64,000 nt of DNA, taken from NCBI GenBank assembly GCA_015680685.1, contig MNCI01027100.1:279831-343830 (forward strand), in the 5' to 3' direction. Source of the stretch: Gnetum montanum (Eukaryota; Streptophyta; Gnetopsida; Gnetales; Gnetaceae). Position 1 is the stretch's first letter, and each line of letters opens with the position of its first letter. A model generated the notes under the pieces. It made no database searches. It saw nothing but the letters and a program-made list of their open reading frames with translations, and was not told the origin of the DNA. Positions 31,739 to 41,760 of this stretch are shown one piece after another. The position numbers and the translations under genes are program-made.

Positions 31739-32569
31739 TGATGAGCCGTGATATCGCGTTTGCGATATTAGGTCCACGAAATTGGATCCTGTCATGCGAT
31801 ATCAGACATCTGAAATAAGACCTATCTCGTTGCCTATAAATAAGAGGCAAGTGCACTTGGTTTGGTAGTTAGTTCTTAGTCCCTTACCTGAACTCCTACA
31901 ATTTCTCCCTCTCAAAGTTAGAATTATTTCTAAGTGCCTGCAATAGGATTCATAAAGCAAACAGATCTTTATTTGAGCATTATGTACCTAAGCACACCTT
32001 GGGTCCAAAAATAAAGACGAACTTTGTGATAAACCTTGCAGCATTTAGAATAGCTTATCTTTCACCCTTAATGCTATTTATAGTTCTTTAATGCTTTCAT
32101 TAGTTAATTGATGTTGCTTTTATTGATTCATTAATTTTCAACAAGTAAGCGCACTCAATACGACCACTTCGAGCATACGTGGAAAACTTGGTAACCCAGT
32201 AACGATTAGTGTTTGGTAATTCCAATAGTGTTACATGGTTCAGGATGTGTATAGCAAGTGGGAACAAATGCTAGTGTTAGGGCTAGTTAGAGCCTAGTTG
32301 TTTAGTTAAATTAATTCAGTTATTAAATTCTTTCATTTCTCCCTTTTTATCACTAGGACATAAAACATAAAAAGCATAAAAATCATATTCCTCAAGTTTA
32401 CTTAACCATACAATCGTGTTATACAAGTAAGCTTAGGAAGACAATGATCTCTAACCCATCCTTGTTCTGTGAAGGTGCATAAGCACTCTTAGTCCTTAGA
32501 ATTCGACTGGATCATGTGTGAATGCTAGTATTCGTATGGTTGGACATAGGGATACCTTGCTACTCATCA
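31739..32569 (+). repeat. Element A 3' LTR
   Basis: 831 bp, same length as the 5' LTR. TATAAATA is at 31835-31842. The GATATC cluster at the U3 start is partly decayed (two of the palindromes are changed). It is followed by TSD copy AATGC at 32570-32574. Confidence 0.93.
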
Positions 32570-32574
32570 AATGC

Positions 32575-32812
32575 CTTATGCACTTCATTCCAAAATGGGG
32601 CTACCAATCAATTTTCATCTAGCACATTCAGGTTAATCAATCTCTCTTTTTGTGCTAAGCTCAAGTCAAGACCTAAGTCACAGGTTGTTGAGAGTGTATG
32701 GAGCTCAAATTGGATAGGTAGAGTTGGTAATTTTTTATACACTAGCTCATAGGGAGAGTAGCTTATAGGAAGTTTCCATGTTTAGCGATATGCTTAGAGG
32801 GAACCATTTCAT
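32575..32812 (-). pseudogene. Element B integrase, middle part
   Basis: Minus-strand integrase continuing from the segment left of element A. It encodes the region equivalent to SPYELVY and the HTWKLL block of element A. It ends near GGAACCATTTCATTTT at about 32798-32813, where the Penelope-like block begins. Confidence 0.72.
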
Positions 32813-32814
32813 TT

Positions 32815-33677
32815 TTAGAAATTTTTTAAGAGATCTTGTGCATCAAGGAAAAGAACAGGGAGGTTGAGAGAAATATTGTAGAAACTGTAAAAAAAAACTG
32901 TTAGACAAAAAGTAATAGAAAGCTCAAAGCATTGCATAACATTTGTTGTGACACAAAACATTTTTGGGAACTTGCACCCCTCATTAGTGTGTTTAGGCAA
33001 TGCGGCCAGGCAACCAAAGCTACAAAGGCAAGAGAATGAACATGCTAGTACATGTATAAATAGGGTCCCAACTTCTAAAATTAGAAAAACTCCCACTCAT
33101 TAAAATTAGAGAAGGCCCCACTCGTCATAAAAGAGATGGGGGTGGGACAATGTACTGACAAAACTATTACAGAACAGTATTTCAAAGGTGAACATGAAAC
33201 ATTCAACAAATCAGATCTTTTTGGCAGAGCTGAAGGGTGTTTAGGGTTTAGGGGAACCCTCATGTTTGAATGGTGGACATGAGGGGTCCAACACCAAAGA
33301 ATTTCATGCACGTAGACGTCTAGCTGAAAACAACAACAAACAAAGATCTTCAACAACAATGAAGAGATAAGCTGCAATGATGATGGAGAAGAAACAACTA
33401 GAGGTTGTGATGAAACTAAAGAAAACACCTTCAGAAAAAACCACAACCAAGAAGACCAACGTAAGTAGGGCGATGGTCAAAACACGGATCAAAAAGAAAC
33501 ATGTTGTGGTCCACATAATCCTGCAACGTGATCAAAACCCATGGAGAACCTACAAAATAATTAAAACCTAACCAAAAGTAGAAAAGAATCTAAAAATGGT
33601 TAGAATTTAGAGAACAGCGAAAGATGCTATCAAGCAAGGCTCAACAATTCCAAGGCAGTGAGATAGAGAGAAAAAAC
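32815..33677 (-). repeat. RT-less PLE derivative, tandem unit 1
   Basis: On the minus strand the unit reads: CTCTATCTC leader, then about 500 bp of body, GTCCCACCCCC, CTAATTTTAGAAGTTGGGAC, and a tail with GAGGGGTGCAAGTTCCC and ACAAGATCTCTT. The last three blocks match the 3' end and pseudo-LTR of the plus-strand PLE (38310-38600). The body does not encode RT. Open frames on either strand have no recognisable motif. It contains CCCTAAACCCTAAA on the minus strand (near 33238-33253). Confidence 0.7.
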
Positions 33678-34575
33678 TTTTGGCAATTTTTGAAAAGATC
33701 TCATGCGTTAAGGAAAAGAACGGGGAGGCTGAGAGAATACTGTAGAAACTGTAAAATAGAAAACCTATTAGACAGAAAGTAATAGAAAGCTCAAAGCATT
33801 GAACAAAATCTGTTGTGACACAAAACATTTTTGGGAACTTGCACCCCTCATCAGTTTGTTTAGGCAATGCAGCCAAGCAGCCAAAGCTATAAAGGCAAGG
33901 GAATAAGCATGCTAGTACATATATAAATAGGGTCCCAACTTCTAAAATTAGAAAAACTCCTACTCATTAAAATTAGAGTAGGCCCCACTTGTCATAGGAG
34001 AGATGGGGGTGGGACAATGTATTGACAAAACTATTACAGAATAGTATTTTAAAGGTGAACATGAAACATTCAAAAAATTGAATCTTTTTGGCAGAGTCGA
34101 AGGGTGTTTAGGGTTTAGGGGAACTCTCATGTTTGAATGGTGGACATGAAGGGTCTGACACCAAAGAATGTCATGCACGCAGACATTCAGCTGAAAATAG
34201 CAACGAACAAAGATCTTCAACAACAATGAAGAGACGAGCTGCAACGATGCTAAAGAACAAACAACTAGAGGTTGTGATGAAACTAAAGAAAACACCTTCA
34301 GAAGAAACCACAACCAAGAAGACCAATGTAAGCAGGGTGATGGTCAAAACATGGATAAAAAAGAAACATGTTGTGGTTCGCATAATCATGCAACATGACC
34401 CGTGGAGAACCTGCAAAAGGATTAAAACCTAACCAAAAACAAAAAAGAATTTGAAAATGGTTAGAATCTAGGGAATAGCAAAAGACGTTGTCAAGCAAGG
34501 CTCAATAGTTTCAAGGCAGCGAGATAGAGAGAAAAAACTTCTAGAAATTTTTGAAGAGATCTCATGCATCAAGGA
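33678..34575 (-). repeat. RT-less PLE derivative, tandem unit 2 and start of unit 3
   Basis: Nearly the same sequence as unit 1 with a period of about 862 bp, including the CCCTAAACCCTAAA motif (near 34105-34120). At 34500-34575 the leader CTCTATCTCGCTGCC (minus) and about 35 bp of a further tail follow. The array then meets the plus-strand pseudo-LTR head to head. The tandem layout (tail, leader, body, tail) is what template-switching PLE arrays produce. Confidence 0.7.
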
Positions 34576-34880
34576 CAATAACGATTTCCTTAATTTTAAG
34601 ACAATAACGGTTTCTCTAATTTCAAGACTAACGGTTTCTCTAATTTTAGGACAATAATGGTTTCTATAAATTCTCATCCTGAACTTGTTACTCAAATCAC
34701 AAGCATTGCTTCTGTAAACATACTGAAAAGGGGTGTGATTCCCCAAAAATTTTTTATGTAGTTGCTTTGCTTTTCCATTTGAGCTTTTTTTTATTTGTTT
34801 CTTTGTCTCTCTGTCTTTCTGTCTTTTCTTCAGTCACACAAGATCTTACTTAAAATTTTAAGTATCCTAAATTTTCTTCT
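34576..34880 (+). repeat. PLE pseudo-LTR, upstream copy
   Basis: A direct repeat of 38341-38650. Landmarks in the same order are TTCTCATCCTGAACTTG, CACAAGCATTGCTTCTGT, GGGGTGTGATTCCC and TTTTATGTAGTTGCTTTGC, then AGATCTTACTTAAAATTTTA. Its 5' part has about four copies of a short TAATTTTAGGACAATAAYGG unit. Pseudo-LTRs of this kind are characteristic of Penelope-like elements. Confidence 0.8.
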
Positions 34881-34901
34881 CTATCTCGCTGCCTGAAGAA
34901 A

Positions 34902-36130
34902 ATGAGCTCTGCAGATTAGCAACCTGTTGCCTCTTCTTCATAGGACCAAACCAACACTGTTAACCCCTTGCAGTGTCTGGGTAATGTTCCCCCTGCTAGC
35001 TCTTCATGGAAAAGATCTCGTATGCTGGATTCTACGGAGAATGACATGAATCTAGATGTAATTCCATGTCGTTCCAACCGTCCAGCTCATGAGTGTCCAT
35101 TTCCTTGCTTGGAATATTTTGATTCAGATTTTCCCTCCAAGCAGGCAAATCAGATAGATGAGATGCACGTAGACTGCACTCATCACTTAGATGAGCTTCG
35201 TACAGAACATGCATGTCTCATTGCCGAACATCATGCAGAACATGCACATGCTTCTAATGCGCTTAGTGCCGAATTAGGTCTTTGCTAGCAACAACTTGCA
35301 GAATATCAGGCTCGCTTAAATGTGATTCTATTGAACACTAGTTGAGTGCCTCCAAATCCTCTTCTCCTACTGCCAATGAATATTCACTACAAATCCCTAA
35401 AGTTTTTTTGGAAATGATCAACATTACTGCTAAGGGTCTTCGCAAGCTTCTTTTTGATGTAGATCGCACCCGTCACAACAAAGAGCGTTTTGAAAAGCTG
35501 CATTCCAAAAAGTTGCTAGTCCATAGTCTGTGCATTTCTACTCCGAGACTTAAAGCTTCCATGCCTAAAGGAGATGCCCTCCTTCAAGCTCATTTTGCTG
35601 CTCTTCAACATGAACACAATCTGAAACTTCAGGAAGCTTATCCTCATGTAGAAACGACTTCTGCCAAAGCCAATCAAAAGAAACTTAATTATTTCTCGCA
35701 TGAAGCCTCTATTAAGTTGGTTGAATGCATCTCTACCATCAAACAACCCACTTTATTAATGCTCTTCTGTAGGTCTACTTCAAAAAACTTGAGGAAGCCT
35801 TCCTCAATGAAAGGCCTCAGTTCCAGATCTGTGCAGAAGCTCGAAAGAAAGAAGAAGAGTCCTAAAAAAATGTTGCTTCTGCTGCGAAGGTAGAGGCAGA
35901 TCACCTTGACCCAGGTCCGACCGTCAAGGAAGTTTGTAAAGAGACCATTCAACAAGAATGGGACTCTACTTTCAAAAAATTTTGTGATTGGTTAAAGGAT
36001 CGTGGCTTCCTTCCCGACAAGCCCTCTCCTCAACATCGCCGTCCTCCACAAAATCAAAATCAAAATCAAAATCAGAAGTAGCAGGGTCGTAAACAACAAG
36101 GTCATCAGCAACAAGGGTGCAATCAGTAGA
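34902..36130 (+). pseudogene. PLE ORF1 (N-terminal protein of unknown function)
   Basis: Starts at ATG 34902 (MSSAD, then TAG). Frame 34902-35340 gives a His-rich stretch (HHLDELRTEHACLIAEHHAE). After a frameshift the reading continues at 35342-35760 (FLEMINITAKGLRKLLFDVD) and then at 35760-36130 (EEAFLNERPQFQICAEARKK), ending in a Gln/Asn-rich tail (QNQNQNQNQNQK). It looks helical and coiled-coil-like. No GIY-YIG endonuclease motif or zinc finger is seen. The TAG stops (34917, 34941) look like decayed CAG codons. Confidence 0.55.
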
Positions 36131-36374
36131 CACGACGTCCAGTTGGTTCTTCTTTAAATGGCCAATGCCCAGCCCGCAAAACTTCTTCTCAAGCTAGGCC
36201 CCAACAACCAAACAATAGGAAGAACACCTCCAGTGCCTTTGGGCCATCTGGCTCAGAATCACTCCAAGTCCGTCATCGTCAGCCACGCAACTCTGCTCCA
36301 TATGCACCACAGCCAAGAATGTCTCACCAGAATTCTTCCTGAAGAAAGTCCAGAAACTACCCACCCGCTCATGG

Positions 36375-38330
36375 TTGAACCTTTGGCTTCCTGCCATTTC
36401 CCAGAACTCTTATGCTCAACTTCTTTTCAAACATAAATTGGTTCGTGAAGTAGAAAATCACATTTCTAACTTCGCCATCCACAATCTTCTATCTAGGAAT
36501 CTTTCTCCTAATGAAATCAAAGTTCTGGGTCTTAGCCTCCATTTCATTCCTCGTCCCCTTCCCATGGATCATGGTGAGATTCTCAAGGAGTTTCATGCCT
36601 TTGCCAGATTCCTTCAGCTTCACAAATTCTTGAAGGACAAACCAAAGGAGGTAAACCTTTCTTCTTCACCTTTTCTGGAAGCAATCTATCTTGCTTTGTT
36701 GAAATTTCATTCTTGAAGCCATTGGAATCCACCCATTAGTATCTTCAACCATCACCTGGAAATATCTATTCTAGATTGTCTCTCCTCTCTCAAGGCTGCT
36801 CTTTCATTTGCAGATTTTGCCCGTAGGCCTCTGCTTCCTTGACACCTTCTTGGAGCCCTTTTCAAACTCCAAAAACATCAAAGCATTGTCATTCATCCTT
36901 CCGATAAAAATCTGGGTATCTGTGTCCTAGACTCCTCTTAGTATTTTCAAGAGGCCTCTAGACAATTATTGGATATTGACGTCTACCAACAAGTAGACAC
37001 TATTCCATGGGATCTCTTTCATTGTCAGCTACTTTCTGTGATCAACCACTTTCCATAGGTTTTTGCTAACTTTTAGGATTCCCTTTTGAAAGTCCAAGAT
37101 TTCAAACCTTGTACTTTCTACCTTATCCTAAAAATCCATAAACTTGTCCTCATTGGTCGCTCCATCTACTCCTATTTAGGCTATTTTCTTGAGCCTGCCT
37201 CCTGCCTGCTCCACTACCTGCTCTTCCCCATCCTCCTTTCTCAACCATACCATCTTTCAGACTCATCAACTTTGATCTGTGACCTCCACTCCAGAGTCCT
37301 ACCTCAAATTTTTTTCCATTTCACTTTTAATGTAGAATCCCTCTATCCTAGCATTCCCATGGATCAAGGCCTTGCCGCTCTTCGTGCTATGGTTGAGTCA
37401 TATTTTTAGGATAACCTTTTTGATTTGCAGGTTTTCTTCATCAATGCCATCATGGAACTTGCCTCCCTGATCCTTCAAGAGCACTTCTTAGAGTTCAATG
37501 GAGTCTTCTTCAAGCAGATTCAAGGCACTGCCATGGGTAGCAACTTTGCAGTTGTCTATGCTTGCCTGTTTCTATGTCATTTAGAGAAGAAAATCTTCTC
37601 TACACCAAGCTCTAGGCATCTTCTCTACTTGAAAAGGTACATTGATGATGCTTTTGGCATTTGGAGCAGTTCACAAGATTCCCTCTCTGAGTTACTTGAT
37701 CGGTATGGTTCTTTCTATCCTACCATCAACATTACTCCCTCGATATCCAGCTCCTCAGCAAACATTCTGGATGTTTCCTTCTTCAAGGATTCTAACTTTT
37801 TTAACACTGGTATTCTTTCTACTAAGTGTTTTAAAAAACCCTTGAATGCTTTTCAATACATCCCTTTCTCCTCTTGGCACCCACACCATCTAAAGAAAGC
37901 CTTCATTGTTGCTGAGCTCAAGCGATACCTCATCAAAGAATCCTACCTCGATGATCTCCAGCAGATTCGTAAACAGCTCTTCCAACGACTTCGTGCTCGA
38001 GGATATCCTTCTCGCTTCTTGGCTCATTGCTTCAACCTTGTTCTTTCTTCCTCCAGAAGGCATCTTCTGGAATGGCTTCATCATCACCATGATGTTCCCA
38101 ATAGGATATGGACCACTCTTGTCTTCAAATTGGATTTTAGTCCTTCCACTAAATCCTTGAACTTGAGGGCCCTCCTAAACCCTATACTTGCTTGGCTTCA
38201 CCACCAAGATCCGAGTCTTTAGAACATCATTCTGGATGCTATTGCCTATTAGAGGAACCCTCGAAAGCTTCGTTCCTTTCTCGTCAAGAACAAATTCAAG
38301 TGCAATGGTCCCACCCCCAGCTCAGCCTAA
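36375..38330 (+). pseudogene. PLE reverse transcriptase ORF, no C-terminal GIY-YIG
   Basis: One frame from about 36375 to TAA 38328 with in-frame stops, mostly TAG or TGA. The PLE-type N-terminal block is SRNLSPNEIKVLGLSLHFIP, then IHPSDKNLGICVLDSS, FYLILKIHK and FNVESLYPSIPMDQG (motif A, with Asp changed to Asn). QIQGTAMGSNFAVVYACLF and the catalytic RYIDDAFGIW near 37635-37665 follow. The thumb has KKPLNAFQYIPFSSWHPHHL. The protein ends RNPRKLRSFLVKNKFKCN... about 20 residues before the stop, leaving no room for the usual C-terminal endonuclease. I call it an endonuclease-deficient PLE, inactive in this copy. Confidence 0.85.
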
Positions 38331-38340
38331 ACGAGTAAGG

Positions 38341-38668
38341 TACGTTCTAATTTTAGGATAATAATAGTTTCCCTAATTTTAGAAATTGGGACTCTATAAA
38401 TTCTCATCTTGCACTTGTTGCTCAAATCACAAGCATTGCTTCTGTCAACATACTGAAGAGGGGTGTGATTCCCTGAAAACATTTTATGTAGTTGCTTTGC
38501 TTTTCCATTTGAGGTTTTTTTTTTATTTGTCTCTTTGTCTCTCTATCTCTCTGTCTTTCCATCTTTTCTTCAGTTGCACGAGATCTTACTTAAAATTTTA
38601 AGTATCCAAAATTTTAAGTATCCTAAAATTTTAAGTATCCAAAAAATTTAAGCTCTAAAAAATTTCTA
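38341..38668 (+). repeat. PLE pseudo-LTR, downstream copy, with short terminal repeats
   Basis: Matches 34576-34880 through AGATCTTACTTAAAATTTTA. It then adds three copies of AAAATTTTAAGTATCC (38590-38642) and an AT-rich end (AAAAAATTTCTAAAAATTTC) before element B sequence resumes. The upstream copy has one AAGTATCC unit. Confidence 0.78.
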
Positions 38669-39400
38669 AAAATTTCAATCTCTCCTATATTTGCTAATAG
38701 TTCTCATTAGGATCTTCATGATCTTCCTATTGGTAACTTCTGCTTGACCACTGGCTTGGGGGTGGTAGGGTGTTGTTAGTTTATGTTTAACCCCCAAGTG
38801 TTGCATAAGCTTGCAAAAAGTAGATCTTGTAAAATGGGTTCATTTGTTAAAAATCAATGCATGTGGCACCCCAAACTTGTTCATAACATTTTATGATACA
38901 AACCATGCATAAGTAAATGATGTATAGTCAATGATAGTTGCTACTTCTACCCATTTTGTATAGTAATCAATGGTGATGATTATATATACCGTTTCATTTA
39001 ACATGGATGTGATGGAGCCCATGAAGTTAATGCCTCATATGTTAAAGGGTTCTAGTGGTTGGATCCACTGTTGAGGTCCCTCCATTTAAGTGATCATCCC
39101 ACCATCTCATTAACAATGATCATAAGAATGGACAAGTTAGTGGACATCCCTGAAGATAGTTGGCCAATAATACCCTGCCATCAAGATCTTAATGGTCGTG
39201 CATCTCCTAGCATAGTGGCCCCCATAAGGACCCTCATGAGCATTTTGGAGAACATGCAGTTGATTAAAATCAAGTACATACCAATGAACCAGGCCATTGG
39301 CACACACCTTGTAAAGATGTCTATTGATTTCCATAAAGCATTTGGCCTGATAAAGAAACTATTATTTCTTCTTGTAGTCTAGATCTTGTGGCATCTCTTG
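38669..39400 (-). pseudogene. Element B integrase, N-terminal and core part
   Basis: Minus-strand integrase with SGQAEVTNRKI (catalytic GAA at 38738-38740 intact), and further right the zinc region AHEGPYGGHYARR and YYWPTIFRDVH (39137-39334). Stops are present. Its first residues follow the RNase H tether near 39400. Confidence 0.78.
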
Positions 39401-41120
39401 AGTGAGAAGATAAGTGAGGATACCATCATATCATTTTGGTTCTATAGGCAGTTGTTCATTTATTGCACCAACAAAGAGGAGTTCATCATGAAATTGGTCA
39501 AAGATCAGGGTCTCCTCCTCTTTTTTATCCCACTGTAATAGAGACAAGTGATCAACATCCACATTCTCAATCCTCTTTCGATCTACCATTGTAAGATCAA
39601 ACTCCTACAAGATCACCAACCACCATATAATACAGGGGCTCACCATTGGCTTGTTCATGAGGAAGCAAATGCCACTATGGTCAATGTGCACAAACACTTT
39701 GTATCCAAGCACATAGTGCCTGAACTTCTCTAGAGCATACACCACCATCATTAGTTCTTTCTCCATTATGGTGTAATTGAGTTATGCACCCATAATGCTT
39801 TGACTTGTGTAGTGGATATAATATGGATGTTTCTTGTCATCCAACTACGTAAGCATGACTCCCAAGGTATAATTTGATGCATTGGTTATGATATGAAATG
39901 GTCTAGATTAATCAAGTGCTCATAGAATTAAAGTCTCTACAAGTTTTTGCTTGAGGCTCTAAAATGCATTCTCACATTCCTTGATCTAGATATATGGAGC
40001 ATCTATCTTTGTAAGCTTGACCAACGATCTTGCAATCTCTATAAAATGTTAATAGTAACTAGTGTGTCTAAGAAATGACTGAACATCTTTAACAGTTTTT
40101 AGTTGGTGAGTTATTCTTTGGATGACCCTTATCTTTTCAAGGTCCATGTCAATCCCTGCTTAAGAAATTCTATGCCCTAGTATAATGCCCTACTAGACCA
40201 TTAGATGGCTTTTTTGCCAATTGAGCCAAAGATTTGTCTCCACACACCCTTTAAGCACTTGCTTAAGGTAGTTCAAGGCTTGTTCAAATGTAGCACCATA
40301 GTCGGAGAAGTCATCCATGAAGACTTTCACCCCACAACCAATTTGTTATTGAAAAATGTTCAGAACCAAGCATTGGAATGTTGCAGGAGCATTGCACAAA
40401 CTAAAAGGCATCTTTTGATATAAAAAAGTTTCCCAGGGGCTCATGAATGTTGTTTTAACTTGATCCTTTGGCACAATATGGATTTGGTTATAGCCACTAT
40501 AACCATCCAGGAAGCTATAATAGCAATGCCCAAAAATAGTGTCCAACACTTGATCCAAAAATGACAATGGAAAGTAATCTTTGAATGTTGTCATACTCAA
40601 TAGCCGAAAGTTGATGCAGACTCGCCACTTGCTACCTTTCTTTGGCACAATAATGAGTGGACTAACCCACTCACTATGTGCAGTGGGATAGATAAACCCT
40701 ACCTTGAGGAGTTATTTGATTTTCTCTTTGATGATCTACTTTAATTTGGGATTCAACCACCACTGCAACTACCTCTTTGGCTTCATGGCTAAATTAGTGT
40801 ATATACAATACTCGCATATCTTAGGATCAATCCCTATGAGTTTAGAATATGACCAAGAAAAGGTTGTTGGTCATTTATTGATCACCTTCAACAACATCTA
40901 TTTTTGTTTAAGAGCAAGATTGGCATTGATGATCACCAGCTTGTCATTTGTCAAAAATGCATACTCCATGCTAGTAGGTAGAGTTTTCAACTCTAAGGGC
41001 TCTTGTTTAAAATTTTGAAGGATTTACAACTATTCCTAATTAGTATCATCATTTGCATCATTAGAGAGTTGGTGATGAACTTGATCTAGTTTATCCATGC
41101 TTTCAATATAGGCACATGTC
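39401..41120 (-). pseudogene. Element B RNase H and reverse transcriptase
   Basis: RNase H remnants lie at 39540-39960. RT is at 40150-40700, with MPKKGSKWRVCINFRLLSMT, DGYSGYNQIHIVPKDQ and a VFMDDF catalytic motif near 40310-40330. The connector (to about 41120) is poorly kept. The region is collinear with element A 26700-28430 in opposite orientation. The connector is the most damaged part. Confidence 0.8.
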
Positions 41121-41760
41121 AGACTCTTAGCAAGTTTCATGTAAAATGTGTTACTTCTAAGATTAGCTATTAGCCACTGGGTACCCTCCTATTTTGTGAC
41201 TATTACATATAGGCACCTTTGGATTTTAGATTCATCTACACACTATATGCATGCTTTTATGGACGTGCTCTTGATAGATCAAATTTTTTGCACATAGTTG
41301 CACCTGGTATTGTTATACAAGATGCATGAAACTCTCTTCGTCTCGATCTTTCTAAATTCATTCTCCTTGGGAATTTTCTAGGAGAGATCTCTAATGCCCA
41401 TTCGCACATCAATAGTGCTCAACCATGCCTTTCCCATAATAATTGAAAAGTCTCCATTGCAATTGTCGACCTTGATCACTAGAAAATTAATAGAATAGAA
41501 CCACCAAAAAATAGTGATTACAATGTTCTTCACAAGTTCCAAAAAAATAGTGATTGACTAGTCTATCAATTCTAGAGAGATATTGCTCTTCTTAAGAGGT
41601 GATAGGTTTCATGCTTTGTACATGTCATGGGAAATTAGATTAACACTAGAACCTGAATCAAGAAGAGCCTTGGATGACTCATGTCTAGTGATATGCAAGT
41701 AGATGAGAGGACTTTTAGGGTCAGATCTTTTTCTGGGAAGGTTTCCAACCTTGATTAAAT
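41121..41760 (-). pseudogene. Element B aspartic protease
   Basis: Minus-strand equivalent of A 26161-26640. It contains the GDFSIIMGKAWLSTIDVR-like segment (about 41380-41460) and an active-site segment around 41620-41660, read as DSGSSVNLIS. Frame breaks prevent a clean reading, so residues are approximate. Confidence 0.65.

Larger units (their letters stand above)
3998..32569 (+). mobile_element. Element A: Athila-like Ty3/gypsy element (split by element T)
   Basis: A complete plus-strand element: 5' LTR 3998-4828, PBS, gag, protease, RT, RNase H, integrase, spacer, PPT and 3' LTR 31739-32569. Both LTRs are 831 bp, start TGATGAG and end CTCATCA. The TSD AATGC occurs at 3993-3997 and 32570-32574. 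Element T plus its duplicated target (6293-24946) sits in gag. Without it A would be about 9.9 kb. Unlike B, C and D it has no third ORF between pol and 3' LTR. Scattered TAG, TGA and TAA codons show it is inactive. Confidence 0.92.
32813..38668. mobile_element. Penelope-like (PLE) composite block inserted in element B integrase
   Basis: Element B integrase breaks off at about 32813 and resumes at about 38669 (AATCTCTCCTATATTTGC, as in element C near 59845). In between are two tandem units of about 862 bp plus a partial third in minus orientation, then a near full-length PLE in plus orientation (pseudo-LTR, ORF1, RT, pseudo-LTR). Boundaries are accurate to about 10 bp. A/T-rich ends hide any target duplication. 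Confidence 0.8.

Noticed and set aside
33081-34432. Open frames on both strands in the 862-bp units, which could be a small gene pair
   Set aside because: They differ between the two units by frame-changing differences and hold no motif. The units are better explained as RT-less PLE derivatives.
38223-38668. Search for a GIY-YIG endonuclease after the PLE RT
   Set aside because: The frame ends at 38330 and the rest is pseudo-LTR. No GIY or YIG block was seen in any frame.
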